Below, piece by piece: positions 10,735 through 22,634 of a stretch of 64,000 bases of DNA (position 1 is its first letter; each line of letters opens with the position of its first letter). The stretch is from positions 97,635 to 161,634 of the forward strand of contig WEDG01007025.1 of assembly GCA_017591395.1 (NCBI GenBank). Direction: 5' to 3'. The notes under the pieces are model-generated. The model was not told where the DNA came from, did no database searches, and saw only the letters and a list, made by a program, of their open reading frames with translations. Source of the DNA: Schistocephalus solidus (lineage: Eukaryota; Platyhelminthes; Cestoda; Diphyllobothriidea; Diphyllobothriidae). Both the position numbers and the translations under genes were made by a program.

Positions 10735-11720
10735 GAGTGTTAAACGTTTGACAATTCATTGATGCATATAGATTCGCATGTCGATTGCGTGAAAAGAAAT
10801 CACGGAGGATGGTTTAGTGTGTGATGGGCGGAAAAAATGCCTCGGACGAAGGAGAAATCTGTTCAGATGGCAACACATTTTGACGACCGCTCTCCATAAT
10901 CCTATGCGGTTTGACCTGGACTTGTAGGACTGTGCTTTAAGGACAACGTCCATCTCGATTCCTGACAGGGTGTCCGCAACCGCGTTTCCCTACACACGAT
11001 GAATGACACCCGGAAAACAGGAGGTTGAAATTGAGTCGGAATTTCTCGAGGATGTTGCTCAGTCATTTTTGGCAGTTGCTTGGTCACCAAGAAGTTACAT
11101 AACACTGATCTAATGAACCAACAATCGATGTAAGAAGAGCAGTGAGACCTCCATGTAGGTGAATAAAGTTAATATTCAAAATCCCTAATGGCCTGAATGT
11201 GACGCGGGTGTTGACATACAGCGTTCTCTTCGTCACATTAAAACAAGCAGTACGGTAAAGGAAACGTGACGAGATTTTCAAAAGTCAATTAGTCTGGTAC
11301 ATTGGCAGATGTCTATATTTCAAAATATATTGGCGTTGGTGAATACGGATAAAAGTTTAATGCATGGCTTTTTCTAAAATATATGCGAAAATATGTTTTC
11401 TCTAACCTTTTCGCTTAACATAATCGAACTTCCTTCCATTATTGCAAATTCCCGAATGGGATAAACTCTACCTAAGCATTGATCTCTTTCGAGTGAAATT
11501 AATGCAATTTTATGAACATTTTGTTAGCCCCAAATTATACTGTTGCCTTGTGGGAATTCGTTTGAGATTGCTTTTTCTCGATCGAGTGACCCTTTTATTT
11601 TGAATGTATATCAAAATCTTCAATATTTCATAAATTTCAGCTCAAACTGTAGCAATGTGAACCTTAAAATTGGTTCTAGATCCATGCAAGCAAACCGAAA
11701 CAAATCAATAAAATTCGTTG
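10735..11720. other. Unassigned spacer
   Basis: AT-rich towards the right end. Only frames shorter than 70 codons on mixed strands occur up to 11540, and an 87-codon frame from 11543 runs into SINE-B. No family was recognised. Confidence 0.4.
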
Positions 11721-11721
11721 G

Positions 11722-12028
11722 ACTCACTTATGAAAAACTCGATGGCCTCGGTGGGGTTCGAATCCAAGCCAGCTTGGGGAAGGCTTTAGTTCAGCCAAAG
11801 CTCTAGTCACCTGAACTACGAGGCCCCACGGGGAGTCGTGAGTTTAATCACACTTGGGTCAATTTACTCGCCCAGCCTACTGCAACGTAGAGAATCCACC
11901 AATTCTGCTACAGTAAACTGGCTGCCCAAGCAGGATTTTTTAAGCAATCAATCTAAAATCCACCAGATAACTACCAGGCACAATTAATTAGTAGAGGGTT
12001 TTGGTAGATTTGAATAATTTGTTCAACC
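11722..12028 (-). mobile_element. SINE-B unit, minus orientation
   Basis: The tRNA-like head on the minus strand runs from about 11825 down to 11738, with a perfect internal B box (GGTTCGA plus CCAAGC on the plus side: GGGGTTCGAATCC). It is followed by ACGGGGAGTCGTGAG, the CTGCCCAAGCAGGATTT block and AATTAATTAGTAGAGGG. The same order occurs at 30277 and 57421. Confidence 0.88.
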
Positions 12029-12250
12029 CACTTGTTAAAAACTCGGCGTCGTCGGTGGGATTCAAACACACACCAGCAAGGGGAAGGCTTTAGTTCACCA
12101 AACGCTCTAACCAACTGAGCGTTCGTTGTACTAAAGCCTTCCCATTGTTGGCGTGGGTTCGAATATCACAGAGGCTGCCAAGGTTTTCAGGAGTGGGTCA
12201 AACGAATTATTTAAATCTCCCCAAATCCTCTAAAAATCAATAAAAGACTT
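12029..12250. mobile_element. SINE-B truncated unit joined to an inverted partial
   Basis: A second minus-oriented head begins after CACTTGTTAAAAACTCGG. It stops near 12120 and is followed directly by GTACTAAAGCCTTCCC, GTGGGTTCGAAT and TTTAAATCTCCC, which are SINE-B sequence in plus orientation. This makes a head-to-head junction inside the tRNA-like region. Confidence 0.8.
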
Positions 12251-14690
12251 AACTCCACAAACCTGAACTCTACTGCGGGAATAACATGACTAACCACTAA
12301 TGAGTTCCACTGCGCTGCCACTCCCTGCAGGTCCCGTGGCGCAAAACTCATATAATGACTTGTATGTTGTTGGCTGTTGTTGGCTTAGTCCATTCCCTCA
12401 GCCAGACAGACAAGATTAGGACAACTACAAACCATCGGAACCATGCTAAAAGGGAAACAAAAAGGATTGCTATACTGCTCAATAAGCGGAAACGGCCTGT
12501 TCTGGCAAAGGCAAACTTTGCCGGATTTTCAGCCTCCGCTAGAGCATGAATAATAAACCAGAGAAGTAGTCGACGGTTAACATTAATCCCGGTGTTTAGC
12601 ACGCGAAACAGAAGGACCACAGTCAAAACACGCAAAGCTTCATGAGGTTACCGCTAGCTGGTTGGACTTAAGTTCGGGAAGAGACGGAGACTTTATGCTT
12701 TCCCCTAGGACTGAAGTGTGGATGGTCCTCACCAGCCGTAGAATATAAATAGCCGAACAGCAATCGGTAAAGAAATATTCTGGGACAAAGACCGGTGATA
12801 GGAGGATAGCCATTTACGAATAATACGCTGCTAACGATCCGTTTTAACGCAATCAAAGTCAGCGAAAAGCTGGAATTTGGCGGCAGGTCCGGTGGGTCGT
12901 CGTAGTTAAGGCGCTGCAAATTGAGTTTTTGTGTGTAATAAAACCTGATTAAAGTCAGGCCAATCTGGCGTTCACCTATAGGGATGTACTACATGATGAA
13001 ATACGAGCGTTGGAGGGCACTATGAAACACAGTTGAGAAGTGAGGTATAAAAGAAAGCAAGAATGGAAAAATTTAACCACGTATGCTGGTGAGTTGACAT
13101 GAAGCGAAGGACTTAACATAACCACGCTGCATGCATTTTGTTTACAAACGTACTAGTCATTGACGACGAATAAGAGTATGAGTACGGTAGTATCGGATCT
13201 CTAAATCAGTCCAGATGCCTGCGCAGGGGAAGGTACTTCCTCTAAATTGCCCCAAAGTAGCACAAACGCTGGGAGAGCAGATAACTACTCCCTTTATTCA
13301 GGGACATTAGAGACGACATTTAATGTGGTCACCTGGCCTGGTTGCAAGTTGCTTTTACATGAGCTAAAGTTATTTGCATCATAAAGTAGGTGTGCATTCA
13401 TAAACTCACTCTGACGTGGAGTTCGGGCAAGGGGTCTCCGGTTTTTTCCTTTGAGAAGGATTTTTGGATGTCTGAGAAAGGTATTTTGAGATTATATTCT
13501 GACCCTTATCCTCCCGAGGCTTGTTTTCGCCGTGACCGTTGTTTGGTGACCCCGACGTGCTCCTATTTCTTCAAGTTTATGTTCCTGTCTGCGTTCTGCG
13601 TCCGATCTAACGACCAGAAGACCAGGTTAAGGCAAAGTTGCCCTACTGAGTATCAGCAAATAAGTTAATCGTGCTCCGAAAGAAAATGGTGTCCTTTCTG
13701 CTTTTTTGCCATTCAAACAATGGTTAAAACGGACAAGAGTGCCAGAAACCTAAACATTGGAATGAAGTTCAAACAAATAAACTGGATCGTATTGCATGCC
13801 TTTAAAGTGGTGCACATTGCCTCTGCTTGATTGCCTTCAAAGAATCTTTGGTTAGATTTTCATAAGATCAGCGGTCATTTTTAATTGATTATCAGGGATT
13901 TTACGGTGAACAATTTAGACTGCATCATCTGGCCTTAGATGGGATTTCCTAACCGATCAGCAGAGAATCTATGCCCAAGTCAATTTCCACACTGACTAAA
14001 CGGATTGACGCCAGCCTGTTTAAAGCTAATTCAAAATCTAGTAACTTCTCCAACAATGTGCACATTTTCGTTGGTTTTCGGTAGCACCATACTTTTTGCT
14101 CCTGTTTTACAGGAAAGACTATGCTATGAAGTAATTTCCTCTAATCCTTCACAGGAAATTCTCTCTGCGTCCCAAAGTTTGATAAAGTGAAGGAACATTT
14201 TGATTTTGAGGAAAAATTTCTCATACGCCTACATACTTTGTGTGATGTTTGATATAAGCGATTAAATACAAAGCTGTTTTAGACTTTTTTATGAAAAACC
14301 GCGTGTTTCTCAGAAAGTTCGCTCCAATAAAAGTCTACCTAATGCAAATTGATGGGAGCAAGCTGGGGTTAAGTACCCGGCACTAGCCGGTTATGCCACA
14401 GCAGTTGATTGACTTCGGCTCAACTATTTATTCAAATTTCGGGTTTGACCTTTAAGATTCATGCCTCAGCTCCTAACTTCATGTCCTATAGATAATAGTT
14501 TCTGAAGTACTCCGATTGATCATTCTCTGGATTTAATATAACAAAATCCGCATAGAGGACGCTAGAGGCCCATTGAGGAAACGAAAATCTTTTAGCTGCG
14601 TCATGCAACAGTAGAAACATAGGCGAAACACGTGACTGAGCTTTAGCTAGTACCTATGTCGGAAGTACGGCCTAATGTCTTTGCCATATA
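12250..14690. other. Unassigned 2.4-kb spacer
   Basis: The longest frames are 95 codons (12348-12635, minus) and 92 codons (13390-13668, plus). Neither shows a domain I recognise. No repeat family from elsewhere in the window is visible. Confidence 0.4.
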
Positions 14691-15090
14691 TATAGGACGG
14701 ATATGCACCTAACCAAGCCACAATTCGGGGCCGACGAAGGCGCAGTCATGATTACCGCCGCATCAATTACTACCCCGACAGACGAGGAGACATGCACTCA
14801 GGACACAAACATGACTATCGACCCAGGGTGCCAATTAAGGTCAATGCGGACCCAGACAATGGCCGCCACCCTCAACTGACAGCAATTTCCTCCTCCCCCC
14901 TTCTTCACCCCGGTGGCTACAGAGATGTTTCCTGTGTGTATGCCGGCAAAGAACGCCAAAGCCAACTAAGGACTCCCCCACCCCGTCCACCTATAGTGCA
15001 CACTGTTAAGGTAAACCCGTACAATCAACCCTGTGTTACAAACTGGCTATCACCCCCTCTATAAATACTGTGAGACGCGGAACGATACTC
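14690..15090. other. Region leading into PLE-1, possible PLE non-coding part
   Basis: C-rich (CTCCTCCCCCCTTC, CCCCACCCCGTCCACC) and ends with a hammerhead-like motif at 15095. By position it could be the non-coding flank (pseudo-LTR) of PLE-1. I have no independent evidence for that. Confidence 0.35.
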
Positions 15091-15094
15091 ACCT

Positions 15095-15128
15095 CCGACG
15101 ATGGAAGCTTGTATGCTTTTGAAACGTC
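15095..15128 (+). ncRNA. Hammerhead-ribozyme-like motif
   Basis: The order is CCGACGA (consensus CUGANGA with one change), a 6-bp stem GGAAGC/GCTTTT (two G-T pairs) closing a 6-base loop, then GAAA and CGTC. Hammerhead motifs in the non-coding ends of PLEs are established. The stem sequence differs from the copies at 23862, 42985 and 46644 while pairing is kept, which supports a structured RNA. Stems I and III were not resolved. Confidence 0.6.
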
Positions 15129-15224
15129 AGGACAATACACCTATAGTCCCTGAGATCGCCTTTTCTTCTCATTTATGTCCGGGGACACGCATCTTCGCTT
15201 CTATCACCATATATATATTTTTTT

Positions 15225-15851
15225 GCAGAAATGGTTATCCAAGAGAATTTATACGTCGATGCATGAGACGACAGGAGTTAAAAAAAAGACAAGGAACTAG
15301 ATTGTTACGGTCAAGCGCCCAAATCAAAGAACTGGCGAGCACTACCGTATATCAAGAACGTGTCTGAACTCGTTGAAAGGCACCTGCGCAAACATCAAAT
15401 CCAAGTTGCACACAAACCAACAACTACACTACGAAATCAGCTTGTACACCCTAAGGATAGGGTTGGCTATTTAGACAAAAAAGAAGTCGTATACAAGATT
15501 CGATGTATTAGCTGCAATGCGGTGTATTGTGGTCAGACAGGAAAGTCGGCCTCCACGCGCATACATGAACATCAATCGGCAGTTAGGAGGCGAGAACACT
15601 TGTCTTAATTGGCCATGCATACGCTGGAATCTGGACGGAAATTTGCGAGGGACAAAATCCGAATTGTTGCCCCTTGTCTATCTAAGAATGGCCGAGAATT
15701 TTCGGAGGCCGTTTTCTCAGATAAATCATACATTAACCGATACATCGAATTGGACCCTGTGTACGGCAACCTGAAAGAAAGCTGGAAGAGGCGAGAATTA
15801 ATCCAAATAGAAATACACCCCTCAAGAACAACCATTGGCAGGAATGACTAA
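15225..15851 (+). pseudogene. PLE-1: Penelope-like linker and GIY-YIG endonuclease, broken
   Basis: This is the C-terminal part of a Penelope-like retroelement protein. The linker motif NGYPREFIRRCMRR is in frame 2. After a frameshift near 15320-15345 the reading continues in frame 3 with LPYIKNVSELVERHLRKH and the GIY-YIG domain: VVYKIRC, two Cys (CISC), VYCGQTGKSASTRIHEH. An in-frame TAA at 15606 interrupts it; the same frame then continues LAMHTLESGRKFARDKIRIV and an FSEAVFSDKSYINRYIEL tail to 15851. PLE endonucleases nick target DNA to prime reverse transcription. The reverse transcriptase part is absent here, and the element is dead. Hammerhead-like motifs lie on both sides (15095 and 15911), which suggests internal deletion between the element's ends. 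Confidence 0.92.
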
Positions 15852-15910
15852 GCAATATCGACTTTTTGGCACATTTTAAATTTTAACTGTTTCGCACTCT
15901 TACTTCATGG

Positions 15911-15945
15911 CTGATGACGACCTGGGGAACCAGCGTCAAAAATTT
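15911..15945 (+). ncRNA. Hammerhead-like motif, 3' of PLE-1
   Basis: CTGATGA is followed by a CTGG/CCAG stem around GGAA, then AAAA where GAAA is expected. The same sequence family recurs at 47596 with GAAA intact. It probably marks the 3' end of PLE-1. Activity is doubtful because of the changed base. Confidence 0.45.
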
Positions 15946-16059
15946 ACCTAACAAAGTTTCTTATTGTTTCCCAAAGAACGTCTTTGCTTATATATTTGAG
16001 GCACTGATGAACTTCGGTTCGATAAAGTGCTTATGACCCATCTGCTAGACCCAGTGTGT

Positions 16060-16242
16060 GAACTGTCTGCGCCGTACTCGAGTGCCAGAGATAGGTGACC
16101 CAATAAGGACTCCATTTAGCTGTTGATAATATTCTTGCAAGAGTGAAAAGTTTGTTTGCAGATACAAGAGTTCAAGCAAAGCAGATGTAGGAAAATTAAT
16201 GTCAAAGTACTGTAGTGGTTCTTTTGTACATTGCCTAGCCAA
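16060..16242 (-). pseudogene. PLE reverse-transcriptase fragment
   Basis: A minus-strand frame of 65 codons contains YYQQLNGVLIGSPISG, which matches the Penelope-type reverse transcriptase region preceding and including the GxPxGSPIS motif (LIGSPIS here). It is preceded by a plausible LLYLQTNFSLLQE segment. Similarity stops after SPISG. It lies 100 bp beyond PLE-1 on the opposite strand and comes from a different copy or an inverted rearrangement. The catalytic Asp pair is not included. Confidence 0.6.
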
Positions 16243-16259
16243 AGACAGTGACGTCCTAA

Positions 16260-17385
16260 AAGTATACCATTATCTCATTTGTTTCGAGGGTGAGGCCTCG
16301 TAATGTGTTCAGAAACTCTATAGAATTATCGATTGATGTTCCCTAGTCCTTTTTCACTGGACGGAGTTTGTAAAATAGCCATTTAGAAATCTACTAATTG
16401 GGTGAAAAGATTAACTATACTATCGGTCGCAGTTGGACTTCGGGTTTAGTGGGGTCCGTAGAAGGGAAGGAAAACCAATAGCTTGCAGCCCTTCTCAAAC
16501 CCCGCCGAATATTTCTTTCCTCTAAAATTCAAATTAGAAGTAGGAGTATACTCACCTAAACCACACACAAAAAATAAAGATTGTGTTCAGTCGTTCAGCG
16601 AGGTGTTAAGCAAAATTATTTAAGTATCGTGAATAAGTGGCTAAAATAGAGACTACGCGATTAGGCGTTTTCCCGCGAGGGGGGAAGTCCATTCGAACAT
16701 CAGCTCGCTTCCGTTTAGGAATTGGCTGGTGAGCATGTTTTCCTTCAGCTCGCCTCGCAACCTGAATCCTGAAAGAAGAAGCCAACGACTGGTTGACTAG
16801 GAAAATTTACCCTAAAAGGAACCGATAAGATCCGCACACATAAACAATAGCAGAACAGGAAAACCAAGCTTTTTGTGTGCAAGATCAGTGTCCTCAAGTG
16901 AGATCGTCCTTCCTTTTGTAACTAATATGTGCACACAAGTGCTGCCGAAATGGAGAGTGAGTCAGGACACAGAAAAAGTATTGCTCCTCTAAAGATGCCA
17001 CCAATAAGCAAAGAACTGATCCATGCCACGGGTTCAATTCACTGGCCTGGCGTGGTAGGGTTCAAAAGACAAGGTCCAGCTGATGCCATCTTAAGAAAAT
17101 TGTTGTTTTTTTCTAATCAACTAGTCAGTAGTTCAAATATATCTGCTGCACTTTTCCCGTACCTAAAAGTCGTCCATTAGTAGTTTGGTGCTTTAGTTGA
17201 TGTGCTCGGAATGTATCACGATTGGTTAATGATTCTTCGTTAAGACAGGCTTATTTTGTAAATTAGATATGCTGCGGTAATTTCACAGGATGTGTGGACA
17301 GGAAAGTACCGAAGGGCTGGCCATCAAAAATCCGGCCTTTCAACTTAGGGCGTCATTTGTACAATCCTACGGCTTGCATTTTTCT
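16260..17385. other. Unassigned spacer
   Basis: No repeat family or domain was recognised. The largest frame (83 codons, 16929-17180) has no similarity that I know. Confidence 0.4.
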
Positions 17386-17388
17386 ACC

Positions 17389-17427
17389 GACTACTACTAC
17401 TACTAATAATAATAATAATACTTATGA

Positions 17428-17515
<88 letters not shown>

Positions 17516-17530
17516 GCTACAACAACAACA

Positions 17531-17571
<41 letters not shown>

Positions 17572-17625
17572 TACTACTACTTCTAGTACTGCTACTACTA
17601 CTACTATTACTACTACTATATCACC
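17389..17625 (+). repeat. (CTA)n trinucleotide array
   Basis: About 75 CTA/ACT triplets with scattered ATA, GCT and CAA interruptions. The poly-Thr and poly-Leu frames (17294-17728, 17424-17744) are translations of the array. Confidence 0.95.
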
Positions 17626-17629
17626 CCTA

Positions 17630-20600
17630 CCACCACCGCCACAACCGCCGCCGCCCCCTCTGGTTATACCATCCCTTGCCTCTGCGGTACAGGAAAAGGC
17701 TCCCGACGATACAAAGCCGTGCCACTAGTAAAAAGATAACATGACGGAGCGTTTACTGGAAGATGAGAGAAAGACCCTATACTTTTTGCCCTAGCGCATA
17801 TGACCGGGTTCGCTAGTGGGAAAGACGGAAAACAGAGCTTTCTGGGTGCTTTACCTGGTGACGGACTGCCATAAAAGATTGCTGGTCAGGACAGAACCAA
17901 TGGCCATAAAAACGGAGAATTTCTTTCATCGGGTGCAGACAACCGTTGCATGGGCTCAGCGTCCGTGTCTTTTCTGTTGTGGCGGTCGTCGCCATGTTCC
18001 CCTACTCCTTCTCCTCTTCTTCTTTCTCCTCATCCTTTCATACTTTATCCCCTTGAAACCCCTATCCAATAGCTCAGAAAGCTGCGCAAAACCGTTTTCG
18101 TCCCCTTTGATATTTTTAACGACTCCGCTGTCGTAACTCATCATCAATCACCATCAAATTACATTGTTCTCCCTCACGAGTGCCAATCTTAAGCGTATTC
18201 AATGGAGAAGTGTAACAGACCAAAAAGGGCGACAGGAGTGATCGTTTCAGACTCCATAATCCGCCAGCTCCACCACAATTCCAAACAGAACTGATTTGCG
18301 CGTTAAAGCCTGCCAGTTGCCTATCACGTTTCTGCATTCTAAGCCAACGTCCTGCTGACTCTACGGAAGTGCTGGTGACGAACCAGGCATAATTGCGGGA
18401 CAGAATACAGATAATTCCCTCTAGCGTGGGAGCTGCAGGACTTATCTGTTCAGTTCAGCTGCTCACGACTTTAAATTATGCTGGTCTGACTGTGGCTAAC
18501 CGAAAAAGACCCATGAAGTCTCGAAATGAGAACCTGAATACCAGGTGAATGCAGCACCATCCTCCTCCTTTCTTCTTTTTTCTCTATTCGCTTGTTGATT
18601 GCACTGAATGACATCTTTTTGGTGGCCCCCCACTACAGAGAACGCTGATGCTGTTAGGCGCGCATGGTGAAAGCTTGTGTAATTATATATGCACATGAAT
18701 TTTCATATAAAGATATGCCACTGCACTGTTCAAGCCATGCGTTACAAAAGATTGTTGCAATCTATTTTGTTTTGTTTTGCAAAATAGACTCATATATTAG
18801 CATAGGGATATCCATATGTAAATACGGCCTGACGGGCGAACGTCAAAACTGGGTGCTAAGCAATATCTTGCAGGATCACATGTTGGAGTCACATTTGCAG
18901 CATCAGGTAAGTTCTGTTTCACAGAGATACTAACAGAGTCAAACTTCATGTAGATAGTTGGGCTTTTATTCCCCCATTTATCTGCTAGTTTTGTCTGATA
19001 TCTATCGATTAAAACTCTTTGCAAAGGACCAGACAAATTATTCTTCTGAAATAATCCCCAATGAAAGCACACGACTTCGGGTCAAGCCTGTGTGTGAGGG
19101 CATAAAGTCCACTGACGTTTTTCTACCAAACAAAACGTTTTTTGGTGGGGAGGCTCACATGCTTGTGCCTATTTTTCCAGAATAAACTGAAAAGAACTGA
19201 AGCCCAGGTTTCAGAGGGAGCAACGAATCACATTAGAAAACTGAGCAACGCTGGAGTAATTACATTATCAAAGGCCATATCTTTTAGGTGAAAAAAACGA
19301 ATTGAATCAATTAAAGTAATCTATCGGTTATGAAGCGGTCGTCTTCAGTTACGAATGCCCATTTAAACCAGCTGAGAGCCGTATACACATGTAGGAAATA
19401 CCCTTCTCTATTCCTAAACAGCTTACCATGGTCAAATTGTACATCCTCGTCTAAATGTTTACCGAAATGAACAACCGAAGCTTGTTCAACATTTAGTAGA
19501 AGGGTCGCTGTTACTGGCAAACCGTCGGCCTACCGTACCTCCTGTCTATCTAACGGGAGTTTGGCGGTTGCAACCTCCTCATCTATGTGCCTCGATTACT
19601 TAGGTTTTGTGTTGTCAGAACTCCCTGATTAGTTTCGATTACTCTCAAACTCATTCATTCCTGGTTGTACGCTAGGTTCTTTTTAATTTAAGGTAAGCCT
19701 GACTTTGTTACGTTCATTGTCGAGATATACAAAGTCAAAATTAATGGATTAGACAAAACGTTCGGCATAGAGTGGTAGGATCATCACACCTGTTTTTAAA
19801 AGGCAGTAAAAGTTTTTGGAGCTACGTAAAGACCAGATCAGACTGATCAAACCAGATAAAACTGCAATAAAACTTCGAACAAACCAGTAAAATCTACGCT
19901 ATTCATTCCTGTCATCGATTTTTTCTACTAGAATGTAAAAAGCCAGGTAAAAGACTGTCATGCTCAGTGATAAAACCTTGGCAAGCGCAAATGGCACCCA
20001 ACTTTCATGAAAATATTTTTCCTGGAAGGTTTGCTTAATGCAAGCTTCTGAGGCAATGTTTTCTTCTGAGCGAAGACAGCTCATTCGTGGGCTGGCTGCA
20101 CTGACCCTTGTTTTTTCAACAAAAACATTTATGATTGGTGGATTTTTTGTCCACAAAGTTTCTTCATAACTCATTATTGAGCATTTTTTCTGTTGAGAAC
20201 CAATTCATGAAGCAAGTGAAATTGAACTTTCCTTGTTTTCCTTTTTTAAATTAACGATGACATTCCATAGCTAGACTGACACGCTCTGGCTGGAAATAAC
20301 ACCCTCACGATAACTGCTGGGTTCAACGGCAACAACAACAACAAACCAGCGATTTTGTTTTTCCTAGAGCATAATGCTTGAAGAATTTTCCGCAAAACAT
20401 TAGTGGGGCCCTCAGTATAGCCGGAAATGGCAGACGCAGTGCTTGCGACGATAGTTATACATGACGCGGGCAGCCGCTGCCCACATTTATCAAATAGTTG
20501 ATATTTTTTCTGATTTTGGTGATTATTCAGTGGCCCTTACCTATTTATCCTCGGTTTCTTAGAAACAGGGACTTCTTTTGAGAAGCGCTGATACAGTCTC

Positions 20601-21290
20601 ACTGACATCTTTAAGGTATCCAGATCCATCTTCAGATGTGGAGTTCAGGTCAAAAATTTGCCCCCTATAGCTCACCTGAAGTTTCGGGCTTGGCGATTCT
20701 TGTTTGTCCCCTTTTTACTTGGCGGCCTTCTCAACAACTTCAGTCAACGTGCTTGCCTTCTCACAAAGGAAAGTTGCACTCCTATTGGTTAGTTGTGGTA
20801 GCGCGACCACTCAGCTGAAACAAAAAGTTCAGCACGTCTGGTGTGGGTCAGTACGTTCTGCTGATTAGCTGTTTGGACGGTGTAATTTCAAGATATTTCA
20901 CTATCTTTTTACATATCTTGTGCCACAGTAGTTGCTGCGGATGCATTAGACCACACCGAAGGTTACAAAAGCATGCAAGGGATTCATGCGTCTTCATCAG
21001 CCGCATTCTCGTCACCGGCAGTCTGAAAGTGCCTTCATTTCCCAATGGTTGTATCTGAACGTGTATCTTTTTTTTACTCTGACGTTTTATTTACACACGG
21101 AATCGGTGGTTACGAAGCGATGAACTATGATACCGTAGGTGCAGAAGTCCTTCGAGTAGATGGTCATCTTGAGTAGTGAGGAGAGTTGACGGATTTTCTC
21201 CCTTTTTAACTGAACTGGGTTTTAGTGAGCTGAACCAGGCTATGTATACAGCTGCTTACTGGGAGTCAGACGGCGATGGCTGCTCCATAT
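17630..21290. other. Unassigned 3.7-kb spacer
   Basis: No repeat family shared with the rest of the window, no microsatellite and no recognisable domain. The largest frames are 106 codons (17816-18136, plus) and 91 codons (18797-19072 and 19899-20174, both minus). A pyrimidine tract lies at 18003-18035. This is one of two large low-repeat intervals, so it would be the place to look for host exons with RNA data. Confidence 0.4.
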
Positions 21291-21299
21291 ACCCTGAGT

Positions 21300-22630
21300 T
21301 TGTGAATCCCGGTGTGTGCGTTATGACGGGGCCAGGTCGTGCTGTGGCGCGCGAAGACGGGTACGCCGATCCGTCAGCCAATGCGCCCACTCCCACATCA
21401 GGCAACTGACCGGCTCGGACAGTGTCTGATGGTGGGGGTTGAGGGAGAGAGTGAGGTCGACAGCTCAGCGCATGTTCCTCACTATAAACAATCTGACGCG
21501 CTTAAAACTATCACGGTGCGCTAAAAGCCGTGGCTTGGAAGGTTGCCAACTGACGGGATAACTCGGACCACGTGGTCAGCCCAATGTGTGTTTTGTGTGA
21601 AGTGGCTGACTGGCGGACTGAGAGTCAGGCTGCAATGGCTCCTTCTTAATGTGGTCTTTATGGCATTCCCACTCTGTGGGATCCGAGCCAGGTGTGGTGG
21701 TACGCCCAGGGGCGACTCCGGCCGCACCAGCCACATGCGCCCTCTCCCATCTCTGGTCTTTTTGACTGTGTCATGAGACCGGGCTCAGGTGGGGGAGGAG
21801 AAGAGACTGCGGTAACGTTGAGTGCCGTGGTTGGAAGGTTGCCAACTGACAATTACACTCAGACCTTTCTGTTAGTCAAATGTGTGTTATGTGGAGTGGC
21901 TGACAGGTGGTCTGAGAATCAGGCTGCGATGGCTCCTTCTTAACGTGACCTCTGGCTATCTCACACATGTGAGATGTAAGCCGTTCAACCCCCTGTTGTG
22001 TGAAATCCTGGTGCTTGTGTTTGGAGGGCCAGATCGTGTACATAGTACACGTAGACGAGGTCACCAGCAGCTGCTGCGCTTCCGCATCAGACAACTGACC
22101 GGCTCGGACAGTGGTCTGATTGTGAGGTGTGGGGAGAGAGTGAGGTCGAGAGCTCAGCGTATTTTCCTCACTATAAGCAATCTGACGCGCTTGAAACTAT
22201 CACGGTGCGCTAAAAGCCGTGGCTTGGAAGGTTGCCAACTGACGGTATAAATCGGACCGCGTGGTCAGCCCAATGTGTGTTTTGTGTGGAGTGGCTGACT
22301 GGCAGACTGAGAGTAATGTTGCAATGGCTCCTTCTTAATGTGGCCTTTATGGCACTCCCACTCCGTGGGATCCGTGCCAGGTGTGGTGGCACGCCCAGTG
22401 GCGGCTCCGGCCAAGCCAGCCACATGCGCCCTCTCTCATCTCCGGTCTTCTTGACTCTGTCTTGACACCGGGCTCAGGTGGGGGAGGAGGAGAGAGTGCG
22501 GTAGCTTCAGCGCAAGGCTATTATTACTTAAAACTAATTCACGCGCAAGTCACCGTCCCTGCACCAGCTGGTGTGGAGCATACGGTGGACCTCGTCGAAA
22601 TCGACGTTTCGAACTGCCACCATACAACTG
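21300..22630 (+). repeat. Rep-A tandem array, two long units
   Basis: Two plus-oriented Rep-A units in tandem. The landmark TTGGAAGGTTGCCAACTG occurs near 21537 and 22226, giving a period of about 690 bp. Each unit runs from a CCGGCTCGGACAGTG block through GTGGTCAGCCCAATGTG, CTCCTTCTTAATGTGG and CACATGCGCCCTCTC. The second ends with the CTCGTCGAAATCGACG terminus at about 22600. The 77-codon frames at 21543 and 22232 are the same repeat frame in two copies. Confidence 0.9.
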
Positions 22631-22634
22631 CTTC

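Noticed and set aside
17294..17744. Long poly-Thr and poly-Leu frames
   Set aside because: They are direct translations of the CTA array; the same happens at 24515-24931 and 45883-46278.
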